The notes beneath the pieces were generated by a model that saw only the letters and a list, made by a program, of their open reading frames with translations, had not been told where the DNA came from and ran no database searches. Below are positions 46,057 to 53,156 of a stretch of 64,000 bases of DNA, piece after piece (within the stretch, counting starts at the first letter, position 1; each line of letters starts with the position of its first letter). The position numbers were made by a program, and so were the translations under genes. Source of the stretch: Sagittula stellata E-37 (GTDB taxonomy: Bacteria; Pseudomonadota; Alphaproteobacteria; Rhodobacterales; Rhodobacteraceae); NCBI RefSeq assembly GCF_039724765.1, contig NZ_CP155729.1:496001-560000 (forward strand). Reading direction: 5' to 3'.

Positions 46057-46935
46057 ATGCATCCGGCCCCGTCTCTCATCGCCTTCACCACGCTGTCCGG
46101 CCTGGGCTTCGGCCTGTTGTTCTGGCTGGGCATCGACGCGACGCCGCCCACCGGCTGGGTGGCCTTCGTCTTCTTCGCTATCGCCTTCGTCCTCGCCCTG
46201 GGCGGGTTGGGCGCCAGCGCCAAACACCTCGGGCGGCCCGAGCGGGCGCTCAAGGCCTTCACCCAGTGGCGGTCGAGCTGGCTCTCGCGGGAGGCATGGG
46301 CCGCCGCCGCGGCGCTGACACTGAGCGGTTTTTACGCGGCCGCGCTGGTGTTCTTCGCGACGCCGGTCCTGCCGCTGGGTTGGCTGGGCGCGCTCATGGC
46401 GCTCGTCACTGTGGGATCGACCGCGATGATCTACACCCAGCTTCGGACCGTGCCGCGCTGGCACGATCCGTCGACGCCCGTGGTCTTCCTCCTCTACGCG
46501 CTGGCGGGGGGCGCGCTCTTGTCGGGCCGGGTTGTGGCCGCGATCCTCCTGCTCGTCGCCTGCGGTGCAGCCCAGGGCTGGGTGTGGTGGGACGGCGACC
46601 GGCGGTTGGCGCGCTCCGGCACGACGCTGGCCAGCGCCACCGGCCTCACCCATGGCACCCCGCGTGCCTTCGAGCCGCCGCACACCGGGTCCAACTACCT
46701 CACGCGCGAGATGGTCTTTGTCGTGGGGCGCAAGCACGCGGCGAAACTGCGGGTCATCGCCGCAACGCTTGCTTTTATCCTGCCGGTCCTGCTGCTGCTC
46801 CTGCCGTTCCACCACCTGTTTGCGCTTGTTGCAGTGGTGTCCCATGTGGCAGGGGTGGTGGTGGCCCGCTGGTTGTTCTTTGCCGAAGCCGAACACGTCG
46901 TGGGCCTCTACTACGGACGCGCGCCGTCCGGTTGA
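46057..46935 (+). CDS. soeC: Sulfite dehydrogenase membrane anchor, DmsC-like
   Basis: A 292-residue membrane protein with about eight segments, resembling DmsC/SoeC anchors that pass electrons to or from the quinone pool. The start LIAFTTLSGLGFGLLFWLG and the motif LGRPERALKAFTQWRSSWLS (His just before, in KHLGRP) are typical of DmsC. SNYLTREMVFVVGRKHA lies late in the sequence, as in the family. With soeA and soeB it completes the complex. The stop is 17 nt before the SnoaL gene, which may be co-transcribed. Confidence 0.88.
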   Translation: MHPAPSLIAFTTLSGLGFGLLFWLGIDATPPTGWVAFVFFAIAFVLALGGLGASAKHLGRPERALKAFTQWRSSWLSREAWAAAAALTLSGFYAAALVFFATPVLPLGWLGALMALVTVGSTAMIYTQLRTVPRWHDPSTPVVFLLYALAGGALLSGRVVAAILLLVACGAAQGWVWWDGDRRLARSGTTLASATGLTHGTPRAFEPPHTGSNYLTREMVFVVGRKHAAKLRVIAATLAFILPVLLLLLPFHHLFALVAVVSHVAGVVVARWLFFAEAEHVVGLYYGRAPSG

Positions 46936-46952
46936 ACGGGAGCGTCCGATCC

Positions 46953-47936
46953 ATGCCATTCCTGCCGGGTTTCGATGAGCGGTGGCGCGATGCGCCGGAT
47001 TTCATCGACGGCACCCTGCGCGAGATCTGGACCGACCGGCGGCTCGACCGCATCGCGCGGGTCTATGCCGAAGACGCCGTCGTGCACACCGCCCCGGGCC
47101 TGCTGCGGGGGCGCGCCGCGATCTTGGCCGAGGCGCAGGGGCGTCTGGCCGCCATGCCCGACATCGCCTTCTTCCCCGAGGAGACCATCTGGACACAGTC
47201 GGGGTACAAGTCGGTTCAGGCGTCGCGGCGGCTTTGGTGCCGGGCGACGCATGACGGTCCCGGCCCCTACGGCGCGCCGACAGGGCGCGACATCAGCCAT
47301 CGCGTGATGACCGACCTCTGGTGCCGCAGCAACGAGATCGGCGAGGAGTGGCGCGTTGCCGACACGCTCGCCATTCTGAACGCCCTGGGAGAGGCGCCGG
47401 AAGACTGGGCGCGCGGGACCGTGGCCGCGCAGAGCGGGCCGGACCGCTGTGCGCCGCCTCTGTCGCCTGAAACGGACACGCCGCCGCGCTTCGACGGAAA
47501 GGGCAATACGTCGCCTTGGGGCCAGACATTGGCGGACATCCTGACGCGCGTGATGGCGGGCGAGATCGCGGTCCTCTCCCGCCAGTTCGATCCGGCGGCC
47601 GAAGTGATCTACCCCGGCGGTCAGCCCGACAGCGGCCCGGAGGCGGCGGCACGGTTCTGGAGCGGTCTGCGCGCCTCGCTCCCCTCCGCACTGTTCGCGG
47701 TGCAGAGCGCCATGGGCGAGGATGACGCCCCCGCCAGCCCGCGCGCCGCGGTGCGCTGGACTTTGAACGGGCGGCACGACGGCTGGGGTCTGTTCGGCGC
47801 GCCGAGCGGCGCCGAACTGCTGGTCATGGGCATGACCCACGCGGAATTCGGGCCGGACGGCCTGCGCCGCGAATGGACTCTGGTGGATGTGCCGGCGGTC
47901 TGGCTGCAGATCGTCCTCGCGCGCGGAGACGGCTGA
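46953..47936 (+). CDS. Tandem SnoaL-like (NTF2-fold) protein
   Basis: A 327-residue protein built of two SnoaL-like halves. The first (about 10-150) has FIDGTLREIWTDRRLDRIARV, VVHTAPGLLRGRAAIL and RDISHRVMTDLWCRS. The second (about 185-320) has WGQTLADILTRVMAGEIAVL, VIYPGGQPDSGPEAAARFW and ELLVMGMTHAEFG. Such folds act as ester cyclases, isomerases or binding proteins; neither half can be given a reaction. It is 17 nt after soeC on the same strand and may belong to the same transcript. A family 2 palindrome follows its stop. Confidence 0.7.
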   Translation: MPFLPGFDERWRDAPDFIDGTLREIWTDRRLDRIARVYAEDAVVHTAPGLLRGRAAILAEAQGRLAAMPDIAFFPEETIWTQSGYKSVQASRRLWCRATHDGPGPYGAPTGRDISHRVMTDLWCRSNEIGEEWRVADTLAILNALGEAPEDWARGTVAAQSGPDRCAPPLSPETDTPPRFDGKGNTSPWGQTLADILTRVMAGEIAVLSRQFDPAAEVIYPGGQPDSGPEAAARFWSGLRASLPSALFAVQSAMGEDDAPASPRAAVRWTLNGRHDGWGLFGAPSGAELLVMGMTHAEFGPDGLRREWTLVDVPAVWLQIVLARGDG

Positions 47937-47940
47937 GGGG

Positions 47941-47962
47941 GGGCGGAGAATCTCCGCCCTAC
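47941..47962. repeat. Short palindrome, family 2, copy 2 (inverted)
   Basis: GGGCGGA-GAATC-TCCGCCC followed by TAC. Its reverse complement starts GTAGGGCGGAGATTC, matching the other family 2 copies. It lies just after the SnoaL stop and ahead of the convergent DUF1523 gene, so it may help stop transcription. Confidence 0.65.
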
Positions 47963-48049
47963 GTAATGTCGCGCCCGTGGTATCAGGGGCAGCCACGTCC
48001 ACACGGGCCGGACAGGGCGCCCGGTTCGGACGCCCCGCGAAGACTCGCC

Positions 48050-48664
48050 CTATTTCGAGCTGAACATGCCCCGCATCCGGTGGCTGCCCTGGTCCAGCCG
48101 GTCTCCGGCTTCTTCCAGCATCGGATCGACGCGGCTGCGCCAGAACCGCTTCCACCGCACCCGGATCGCCCAGTAGATCGCCGCCAGCAGCACGAGAATG
48201 ACGATGGCTGTCCAGGGGATGATCGTGACGTCCGGCCCCGCCACCTGTTTCAGGCCGACTGCGTTCGGGAAGATCGTCAGGAACTCGTTCCGCCAGCCAT
48301 AGTGCCGCACCGCCACCCAGCGCGGGTTGTCGGCGGTGGATTTCAGGTCGGCCGCCTCAGCTTGCAGGTTCGAGGTGTCGAACTTGAAATAGGGCGGCCA
48401 ACCCCAGCCGGTGTCCTCGTTGCGATAGACGATGATTTCGCCGTCGTCTTTCCGGGTCTGGATGAAGAACACGTCGCGGTTGGGCAGCGTTCCGTTCGTA
48501 CCGGTGTCCGCCTGCGCCCAGAACAGGCTGTTCTCGCCCGGATCGACGCGCTTTTCATAGGTGTCGGTGATCCGCACCACATCGTGCTGCGGCAGCGTGT
48601 AATGCAGGAAGGCCGCGACCAGCAGCCAGAACAGCGCGATGAACGTCCATTTCACGTATTTCAT
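48050..48664 (-). CDS. DUF1523-like membrane protein
   Basis: A 204-residue protein with a membrane segment at each end: residues 5-23 (KWTFIALFWLLVAAFLHYTL) and about 150-170 (TIIPWTAIVILVLLAAIYWA). The middle 120 residues face the periplasm and contain IQTRKDDGEIIVYRNEDTGW and YFKFDTSNLQAEA. I recognise it as DUF1523, a family frequent in Rhodobacteraceae with no known role. It ends with a basic cytoplasmic tail. The small membrane protein at 48680 lies 15 nt upstream on the same strand and is probably co-transcribed. Confidence 0.75.
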   Translation of the reverse strand: MKYVKWTFIALFWLLVAAFLHYTLPQHDVVRITDTYEKRVDPGENSLFWAQADTGTNGTLPNRDVFFIQTRKDDGEIIVYRNEDTGWGWPPYFKFDTSNLQAEAADLKSTADNPRWVAVRHYGWRNEFLTIFPNAVGLKQVAGPDVTIIPWTAIVILVLLAAIYWAIRVRWKRFWRSRVDPMLEEAGDRLDQGSHRMRGMFSSK

Positions 48665-48679
48665 GGCGGAGCGGACCTT

Positions 48680-48946
48680 TCAGTGGAAATTCGTAAGATA
48701 GATGATCGCGGTGACGGCGCACATAGGCAATATGTAGACCAGTACGATCAGAGTTCGATGGCGGGCACGGTCCCAGCGCGTGGTTTCGGCATCGAGATAG
48801 GCGTGAAGGGACATCTCGTCGGGGTTGGCCTTCCACTCCTCAAGGATCAGGCGGCGGCGGCGGGCACGCAGGCTGAGCCACAGCACGACATAAGCGGCCG
48901 AGCAGATCACGAACGCGAGGATGAAGAAGCGCCCGAAGGCCAGCAT
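48680..48946 (-). CDS. Small two-segment membrane protein
   Basis: An 88-residue protein with two hydrophobic segments (FFILAFVICSAAYVVLWLSL and TLIVLVYILPMCAVTAIIYL) separated by a charged loop of about 40 residues (RARRRRLILEEWKANPDEMS). Both ends should lie on the same side of the membrane, with the basic loop in the cytoplasm. It is the first gene of a pair with the DUF1523 protein. No function is recognised. Confidence 0.7.
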   Translation of the reverse strand: MLAFGRFFILAFVICSAAYVVLWLSLRARRRRLILEEWKANPDEMSLHAYLDAETTRWDRARHRTLIVLVYILPMCAVTAIIYLTNFH

Positions 48947-49165
48947 CGCAGTCTCCCTTTGTTCATGACCTGATACGGCCAGCGTGGAAAATCAACGACA
49001 AACAGCGCCCGCGCGAAGGTGCGGCGCAGGTGTCACGTATTGGATTCAGCGCGATCCTATTCTTTCCGGACCCTGCATCAGTCCGAAGCGGGCAGCGATT
49101 CTGCGCGTTGGTCCGCTCGCACTCTCCTTGCGCATGTGCAGGTTTCAACAAGGAGGACTTGCGAA

Positions 49166-49333
49166 ATGGAAACCGATTCCACATTCCCGGTGCGTCTGCT
49201 CGCCTACATTTTCGAGGAGACGGGGCGCTTCGAACAGGTCATGCTGACGGGTTTTGCCGCCTTCGTGGTCGTTGTGCTGGCGGCGGTCCTGATCCTCAGG
49301 GAGCTCAGGCACTTGCGGATCCGGTGGAAGTAG
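49166..49333 (+). CDS. Small single-pass membrane protein
   Basis: A 55-residue protein with one membrane segment (VMLTGFAAFVVVVLAAVLIL), an acidic N-terminal side and a basic C-terminus (RELRHLRIRWK), so the C-terminus should be cytoplasmic. The start is supported by a full AAGGAGG ribosome site at 49150-49156, about 9 nt upstream. It is convergent with the gene at 49339 only 5 nt away. No family is recognised. Confidence 0.65.
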   Translation: METDSTFPVRLLAYIFEETGRFEQVMLTGFAAFVVVVLAAVLILRELRHLRIRWK

Positions 49334-49338
49334 CCGCC

Positions 49339-49665
49339 CTACCAGACGTTGGTGCGCCAGCGGCGCGGGGCGGTGACCGACACCAGCAACAGGATCGGTC
49401 CCCAGACCAGCCCCGCCTGGACCCCAAGTAGAAGGAAGTGCAGCACACCGCCCGTCTGGCCGATCAGGCGTGCGGCTGCCGGGGTCTCCAGCAGGTAGAG
49501 CACGGCAAACAGGCAGGCCGACAGCCCCACCAGCGCCACCGCCGAAACCAGCGCCGTGGCCGCGATGCCGGGGACGGTTTCCGGCATCAGCCGCTCCAAC
49601 CCGCGGGTGACGAAGACGGCGAGCGCGATGAGGATCGCCGTGGGGATCAGGAGACCGGTTATCAT
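49339..49665 (-). CDS. Multi-pass membrane protein of unknown function
   Basis: A 108-residue protein with about three hydrophobic segments (LLIPTAILIALAVFVTRGL, AATALVSAVALVGLSACLFA, FLLLGVQAGLVWGPILLLV) and a basic tail (APRRWRTNVW). The start at 49665 precedes the first segment directly; a longer in-frame start at 49701 adds only 12 residues. It is divergent from the secreted protein at 49774. I do not recognise the family. Confidence 0.6.
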   Translation of the reverse strand: MITGLLIPTAILIALAVFVTRGLERLMPETVPGIAATALVSAVALVGLSACLFAVLYLLETPAAARLIGQTGGVLHFLLLGVQAGLVWGPILLLVSVTAPRRWRTNVW

Positions 49666-49773
49666 GTCTCGGAAGATGGCCCCGCCGCGCCCCGAAGGCA
49701 ACGGGCCGGGGGTTGCGGCGGCGCTGGTGCAGCGTCAAAGTGTCGGCATTGTTTCGAACCCGAGGAGATTTCC

Positions 49774-50346
49774 ATGACCCGATTGACCGCAGGCACCTTG
49801 CTTGCCCCCGCTTTTGCCGCCTTGTCCCTGATGGCCCTGCCGGCGCAGGCCGACGAGGTGACCGACCTTCTCGATTCGGCGCGCGAGGCGTATGACGCCG
49901 GGGACATCCAGTTCGCGCTCGACGACCTTGAGATGGCCCGGCAGCGGCTGGTCGAGATGAAGACCGCGTCTCTCGGCGCCTTCCTGCCCGACGCGCCCGA
50001 AGGCTGGACGCGCGAGGTGAATACCGAGATGAACGCCGGCCTTGCCATGATGGGGGGCGGTGTCGGCGCCGAGGCGCGCTACATGTCGCAGGACGGCGAG
50101 GAACTGAAGCTGACCCTGATGGCGGACAACCCGATGGTCGCCAGCATGTCCGCGATGATCTCCAACGCCGGCGCCATGGGGATGAAGACCGAACGCATCG
50201 GCCGCCAGCGCTTTGCGGTGCAGGACGGGCAGATGATGGCGCTGGTCGGCAACCGGGTGCTGGTGCAGGCCGAGGGCGATCTGGAAACCGCACGCGGGCT
50301 GCTCGACACGATGGACTTCGGGGGCATGGCTGCCTTCGGCCAGTGA
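49774..50346 (+). CDS. Secreted protein of unknown function
   Basis: A 190-residue protein with a signal peptide (about 26 residues, ending LPAQADE after AxA). The mature part begins with a helical hairpin (VTDLLDSAREAYDAGDIQFA, then LDDLEMARQRLVEMK), TPR-like in feel, followed by a methionine-rich alpha/beta region with AEARYMSQDGEELKLTLMAD and MKTERIGRQRFAVQDGQMMA. GAGGAGAT lies before the start. It probably sits in the periplasm. An 11-bp direct repeat (CGGCCAGTGAT) spans the stop codon. Confidence 0.7.
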   Translation: MTRLTAGTLLAPAFAALSLMALPAQADEVTDLLDSAREAYDAGDIQFALDDLEMARQRLVEMKTASLGAFLPDAPEGWTREVNTEMNAGLAMMGGGVGAEARYMSQDGEELKLTLMADNPMVASMSAMISNAGAMGMKTERIGRQRFAVQDGQMMALVGNRVLVQAEGDLETARGLLDTMDFGGMAAFGQ

Positions 50347-50436
50347 TCGGCCAGTGATCCGCCGCTACAGGGACGGGCGGCCTTTGCCGCTGCCCGTCTG
50401 TCCGCGCGGACCGGACGCCACCGGGCCGCGCAAGGT

Positions 50437-50458
50437 GTAGGGTGCAGATTCTGCACCC
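50437..50458. repeat. Short palindrome, family 2, copy 3
   Basis: GTAGGGTGCA-GATTC-TGCACCC, an 8-bp stem that shares the GTAGGG head with the other family 2 copies. It sits between the convergent secreted-protein and creatinase genes, where it could act as a bidirectional terminator. Confidence 0.65.
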
Positions 50459-50468
50459 TCGCCAGACC

Positions 50469-51701
50469 TCAACCGACCACGTTGAAATCGGGACCGTAGG
50501 GATAGCCGGTGATGTTCTCGTTGCCGTCCCCGGTGATGACAAGGATGTCGTGCTCGCGGTAACCGCCCGCGCCGGGCTGACCTTCGGGGATGGTCAGCAT
50601 CGGCTCCATTGAGATCACCATGCCCGGTTCCAGCACCGTGTCGATGTCCTCGCGCAGTTCCAGCCCGGCCTCGCGCCCGTAGTAGTGCGACAGCACCCCG
50701 AAGGAGTGGCCGTAGCCGAAGGTGCGGTATTGCAGCAGGTCTCGCTCGGCGAAAAAGTCGTTGATCTTCAGCGTGATATCCGCGCAGGAGGCGCCGGGTT
50801 TCAGCAGCGACATGCCGTATTCATGGGCGGCGACGTTGGCCTCCCAGATCTTCAGCGCCGCCGGATCGACCTCGCCCACGAACAGCGTGCGTTCCAGCGC
50901 GGTGTAGTAGCCCGAGATCATCGGGAAGCAGTTCAGCGACAGGATGTCCCCGCGCTGCAACTGGCGGGCGGTCACCGGGTTGTGCGCGCCGTCTGTGTTG
51001 ATGCCCGACTGGAACCAGACCCAGGTGTCGCGGTACTCCGCGTCCGGGAAGCGCGCGGCGATTTCCAGTTCCATTGCGTCGCGGCCCGCCATGGCCACGT
51101 CGATCTCTCGGATACCGGGGCGGATCGCGTCGTGGATGGCATAGCCACCCACGTCCGCCACGGCGGCACCGGCGCGGATCAGCTCGATCTCGGCGGCGGA
51201 CTTCATCATGCGCTGGCGCATCGTGGCGGGTGCGATATCGGCAGAGGTGGAAGGCTTGAGGAAGCTGTCCATCAGCCCCTTGGAGGCCAGCGTCATGTGG
51301 TCGGCCTCGTAGCCGATGGCCTTGCCCTCGCCGGTTACCGACAGGATCGCGCGCCAGTAGTTGTTCCGCTCCCAGTCGGTGTAGGTGATGTTGTCGCCAT
51401 GGCAGCGCCGCCACGGCTGGCCCGCGTCGATGCCCGCGCTGATCGTCACGCTTTCGGTCTGGGTCACGACAAGGCCATAGGGGCGCCCGAACGAGCAGTA
51501 AAGGAACCCCGAGTAGTAGGCGATGTTGTGCATCGAGGTCAGCACGGCGGCGTCAAGCCCGGCATCCCTCAGGATCGCGCGCAGCCCGGCGAGGCGGGCG
51601 TCGTATTCGGCGGGTGCGAAGGGCAGGACGCGGTCGCCCTGATGGAAGCGGTAGCTTTGTGGGCGGCTCTGGGTTGGCTTTTCGAGGGTCGTGATGGTCA
51701 T
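50469..51701 (-). CDS. Creatinase (creatine amidinohydrolase)
   Basis: A 410-residue pita-bread-fold hydrolase that splits creatine to sarcosine and urea. It tracks the Pseudomonas enzyme closely by memory: FLYCSFGRPYGLVVT, GQPWRRCHGDNITYTDW, FQSGINTDGAHNPVT with the catalytic His (His232 in Pseudomonas creatinase), LSLNCFPMISGYYTALERT and TFGYGHSFGVLSHYYGREA. Unlike other M24 members it lacks the five metal ligands, as creatinase does. AGGAGACA lies before the start. No sarcosine oxidase or creatininase gene is adjacent, so the rest of the pathway must lie elsewhere. Confidence 0.9.
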   Translation of the reverse strand: MTITTLEKPTQSRPQSYRFHQGDRVLPFAPAEYDARLAGLRAILRDAGLDAAVLTSMHNIAYYSGFLYCSFGRPYGLVVTQTESVTISAGIDAGQPWRRCHGDNITYTDWERNNYWRAILSVTGEGKAIGYEADHMTLASKGLMDSFLKPSTSADIAPATMRQRMMKSAAEIELIRAGAAVADVGGYAIHDAIRPGIREIDVAMAGRDAMELEIAARFPDAEYRDTWVWFQSGINTDGAHNPVTARQLQRGDILSLNCFPMISGYYTALERTLFVGEVDPAALKIWEANVAAHEYGMSLLKPGASCADITLKINDFFAERDLLQYRTFGYGHSFGVLSHYYGREAGLELREDIDTVLEPGMVISMEPMLTIPEGQPGAGGYREHDILVITGDGNENITGYPYGPDFNVVG

Positions 51702-51862
51702 TCCGTGTCTCCTGTCGCGCGGCGGGCCTTCCCCTGCCGCGCTGGCAAACGAAGGTCCCGGCGTACAGGACGGAATCGGGGATGTGTTCGGCGACGCCAT
51801 CGCCTCCCCTGAGGATGTTCTGCGCCATGCGGGCATGGTCTGGCAAGAGGTGTGTGGCGGGG

Positions 51863-52780
51863 TCAGCCGCCGACCGGCCAGCCGCCGCGCCTCAGAGCCT
51901 CCAGAATGCGCGTTTCCGCATCCGGGCGGCTGTCGTCGATGGCGTGATCGCGGAAGAACCACCATAGGTAGGCGGCAAAGTCTGGCGCCATGTCGGGCGC
52001 CTGCCGGATCGCGGCCTCGGCACCGAGGTCATGGACCTTTGCGGCGATGTGGTGGAAGTCGATCTTCCCGAACAGCACGGCGGGCTTTTCCAGGAAGTAT
52101 CCCGCCGCAGCGACGGAGGAGTTTTGAGTCGCCACGTAGTCGCAGGCGAGCAGCAGCGCCGCCGTGCCGCCGAGGCTGACGGTTAGGCGGGGGACCCGGC
52201 GTTGCAACGCGTCGAGCGCGTCGGTCTCCGCCGCGCTGTAGCGTTCCTTCGGGTGTAGGGTCGCATGCACGCGACGGGCGGGATCGTGCGCCAGCACCGC
52301 CTCCAGCATGGCCAGCGGCGACATGCTCTGGAAACTGCGGTGCTCCTGCAGGCGGCCCTGCAGCGGGACCAGCACCATGCCCTCCCGCGTGATCCGCGCA
52401 TCGGCAAAGTGACGGGCGCGCATGTTGCGCAGAAAGCGCGCGGCCTTCTGCGGGTTCACCGTGTCAGGGTCGAACTCTGCCCGCGCCACAGGCCAGGTCC
52501 AGCGTTCGGCGCTGCGTTCGATATGCCAGAAAGGGGCGAAGTAGGTGCGCCGGAAGGTCAGGCCGCGCGGGTTCGGTGGCTCGATCATCCGCACCAGCGC
52601 GTAGCCGGGGCGGTCGCGGGCGGCGGCCAGTTCCTCCGGGCTGTCGTCATGCAGGTGCACGTCCCAGCCACGGGCTTCCAGCAGGTCGCGCAAGGTCGAC
52701 AGGAACGGCAGCCGCCCGGCCAGCAGACGCGCGCGCAGGGCCGGGTAGAGGTAGAACCGCGCGACCTTCGGTTCAGGCAC
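51863..52780 (-). CDS. Capsule-type glycosyltransferase-like protein
   Basis: A protein of about 305 residues. The C-terminal region reads VSLGGTAALLLACDYVATQN followed by SSVAAAGYFLEKPAVLFGKI, a pattern seen in KpsC/KpsS-like Kdo transferases and other capsule enzymes where a donor-site loop precedes KPxxxFG. The N-terminal half (RFYLYPALRARLLAGRLPFL, DVHLHDD) has a GT-B look. Start is taken as GTG 52780, which overlaps the upstream stop by 8 nt; no ATG is in a suitable place. The assignment is tentative, and no capsule export genes are near. Confidence 0.5.
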   Translation of the reverse strand: MPEPKVARFYLYPALRARLLAGRLPFLSTLRDLLEARGWDVHLHDDSPEELAAARDRPGYALVRMIEPPNPRGLTFRRTYFAPFWHIERSAERWTWPVARAEFDPDTVNPQKAARFLRNMRARHFADARITREGMVLVPLQGRLQEHRSFQSMSPLAMLEAVLAHDPARRVHATLHPKERYSAAETDALDALQRRVPRLTVSLGGTAALLLACDYVATQNSSVAAAGYFLEKPAVLFGKIDFHHIAAKVHDLGAEAAIRQAPDMAPDFAAYLWWFFRDHAIDDSRPDAETRILEALRRGGWPVGG

Positions 52781-53156
52781 CGCCCGGTTCCAGCCAAAGC
52801 TTGTAGAGCAGGGTGACACCGTCCATCCGGGCCTTCTTAAGTTTTGCCAGAAAGACGCGGTAGGCCAGCTTCGGATCGCGGTGGTCGGTCCAGTTGTAGC
52901 CGTCGCGGTCGTTGCCGAGGATTTCCCAGCCGATGTCGCTGGGCGGTTCGCGGAACATCCGGGCGGCGGCTTCCATCAGCGCGACACCCTCGCCGCGCTT
53001 CAGCCCGTAGCGGGCCAGTTCGTCGGCCTGCGCGGCAGGCAGCCATGGCGCGCCGTCGCCGGTGTGGGCGGCGGCGAACCATGCGGGCAGGTCGACGACA
53101 ACATCGCCATCGTCGACCAGCAGATCGAAGCGTTCCGGACTTATACGCTTAGGCAA
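52773..53156 (-). CDS. Conserved-looking hypothetical protein, 127 residues
   Basis: A 127-residue soluble protein that I do not recognise. Features are PERFDLLVDDGDVVVDLPAW, AQADELARYGLKRGEGVALM and GWEILGNDRDGYNWTDHRDP. The start appears to be TTG 53156, which lies inside the last codons of gabD (16-nt overlap); the ribosome site is poor. It overlaps the capsule-like gene downstream by 8 nt, so all three minus-strand genes from 54616 may be read on one transcript. Codon usage looks like that of real genes here (G/C at third positions). Confidence 0.6.
   Translation of the reverse strand: MPKRISPERFDLLVDDGDVVVDLPAWFAAAHTGDGAPWLPAAQADELARYGLKRGEGVALMEAAARMFREPPSDIGWEILGNDRDGYNWTDHRDPKLAYRVFLAKLKKARMDGVTLLYKLWLEPGGA

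Noticed and set aside
53141..53156. Overlap of the 127-residue gene with gabD as a sign of a false gene
   Set aside because: Short overlaps are common throughout this window, and the codon pattern downstream is that of a real gene, so it was kept with moderate confidence.
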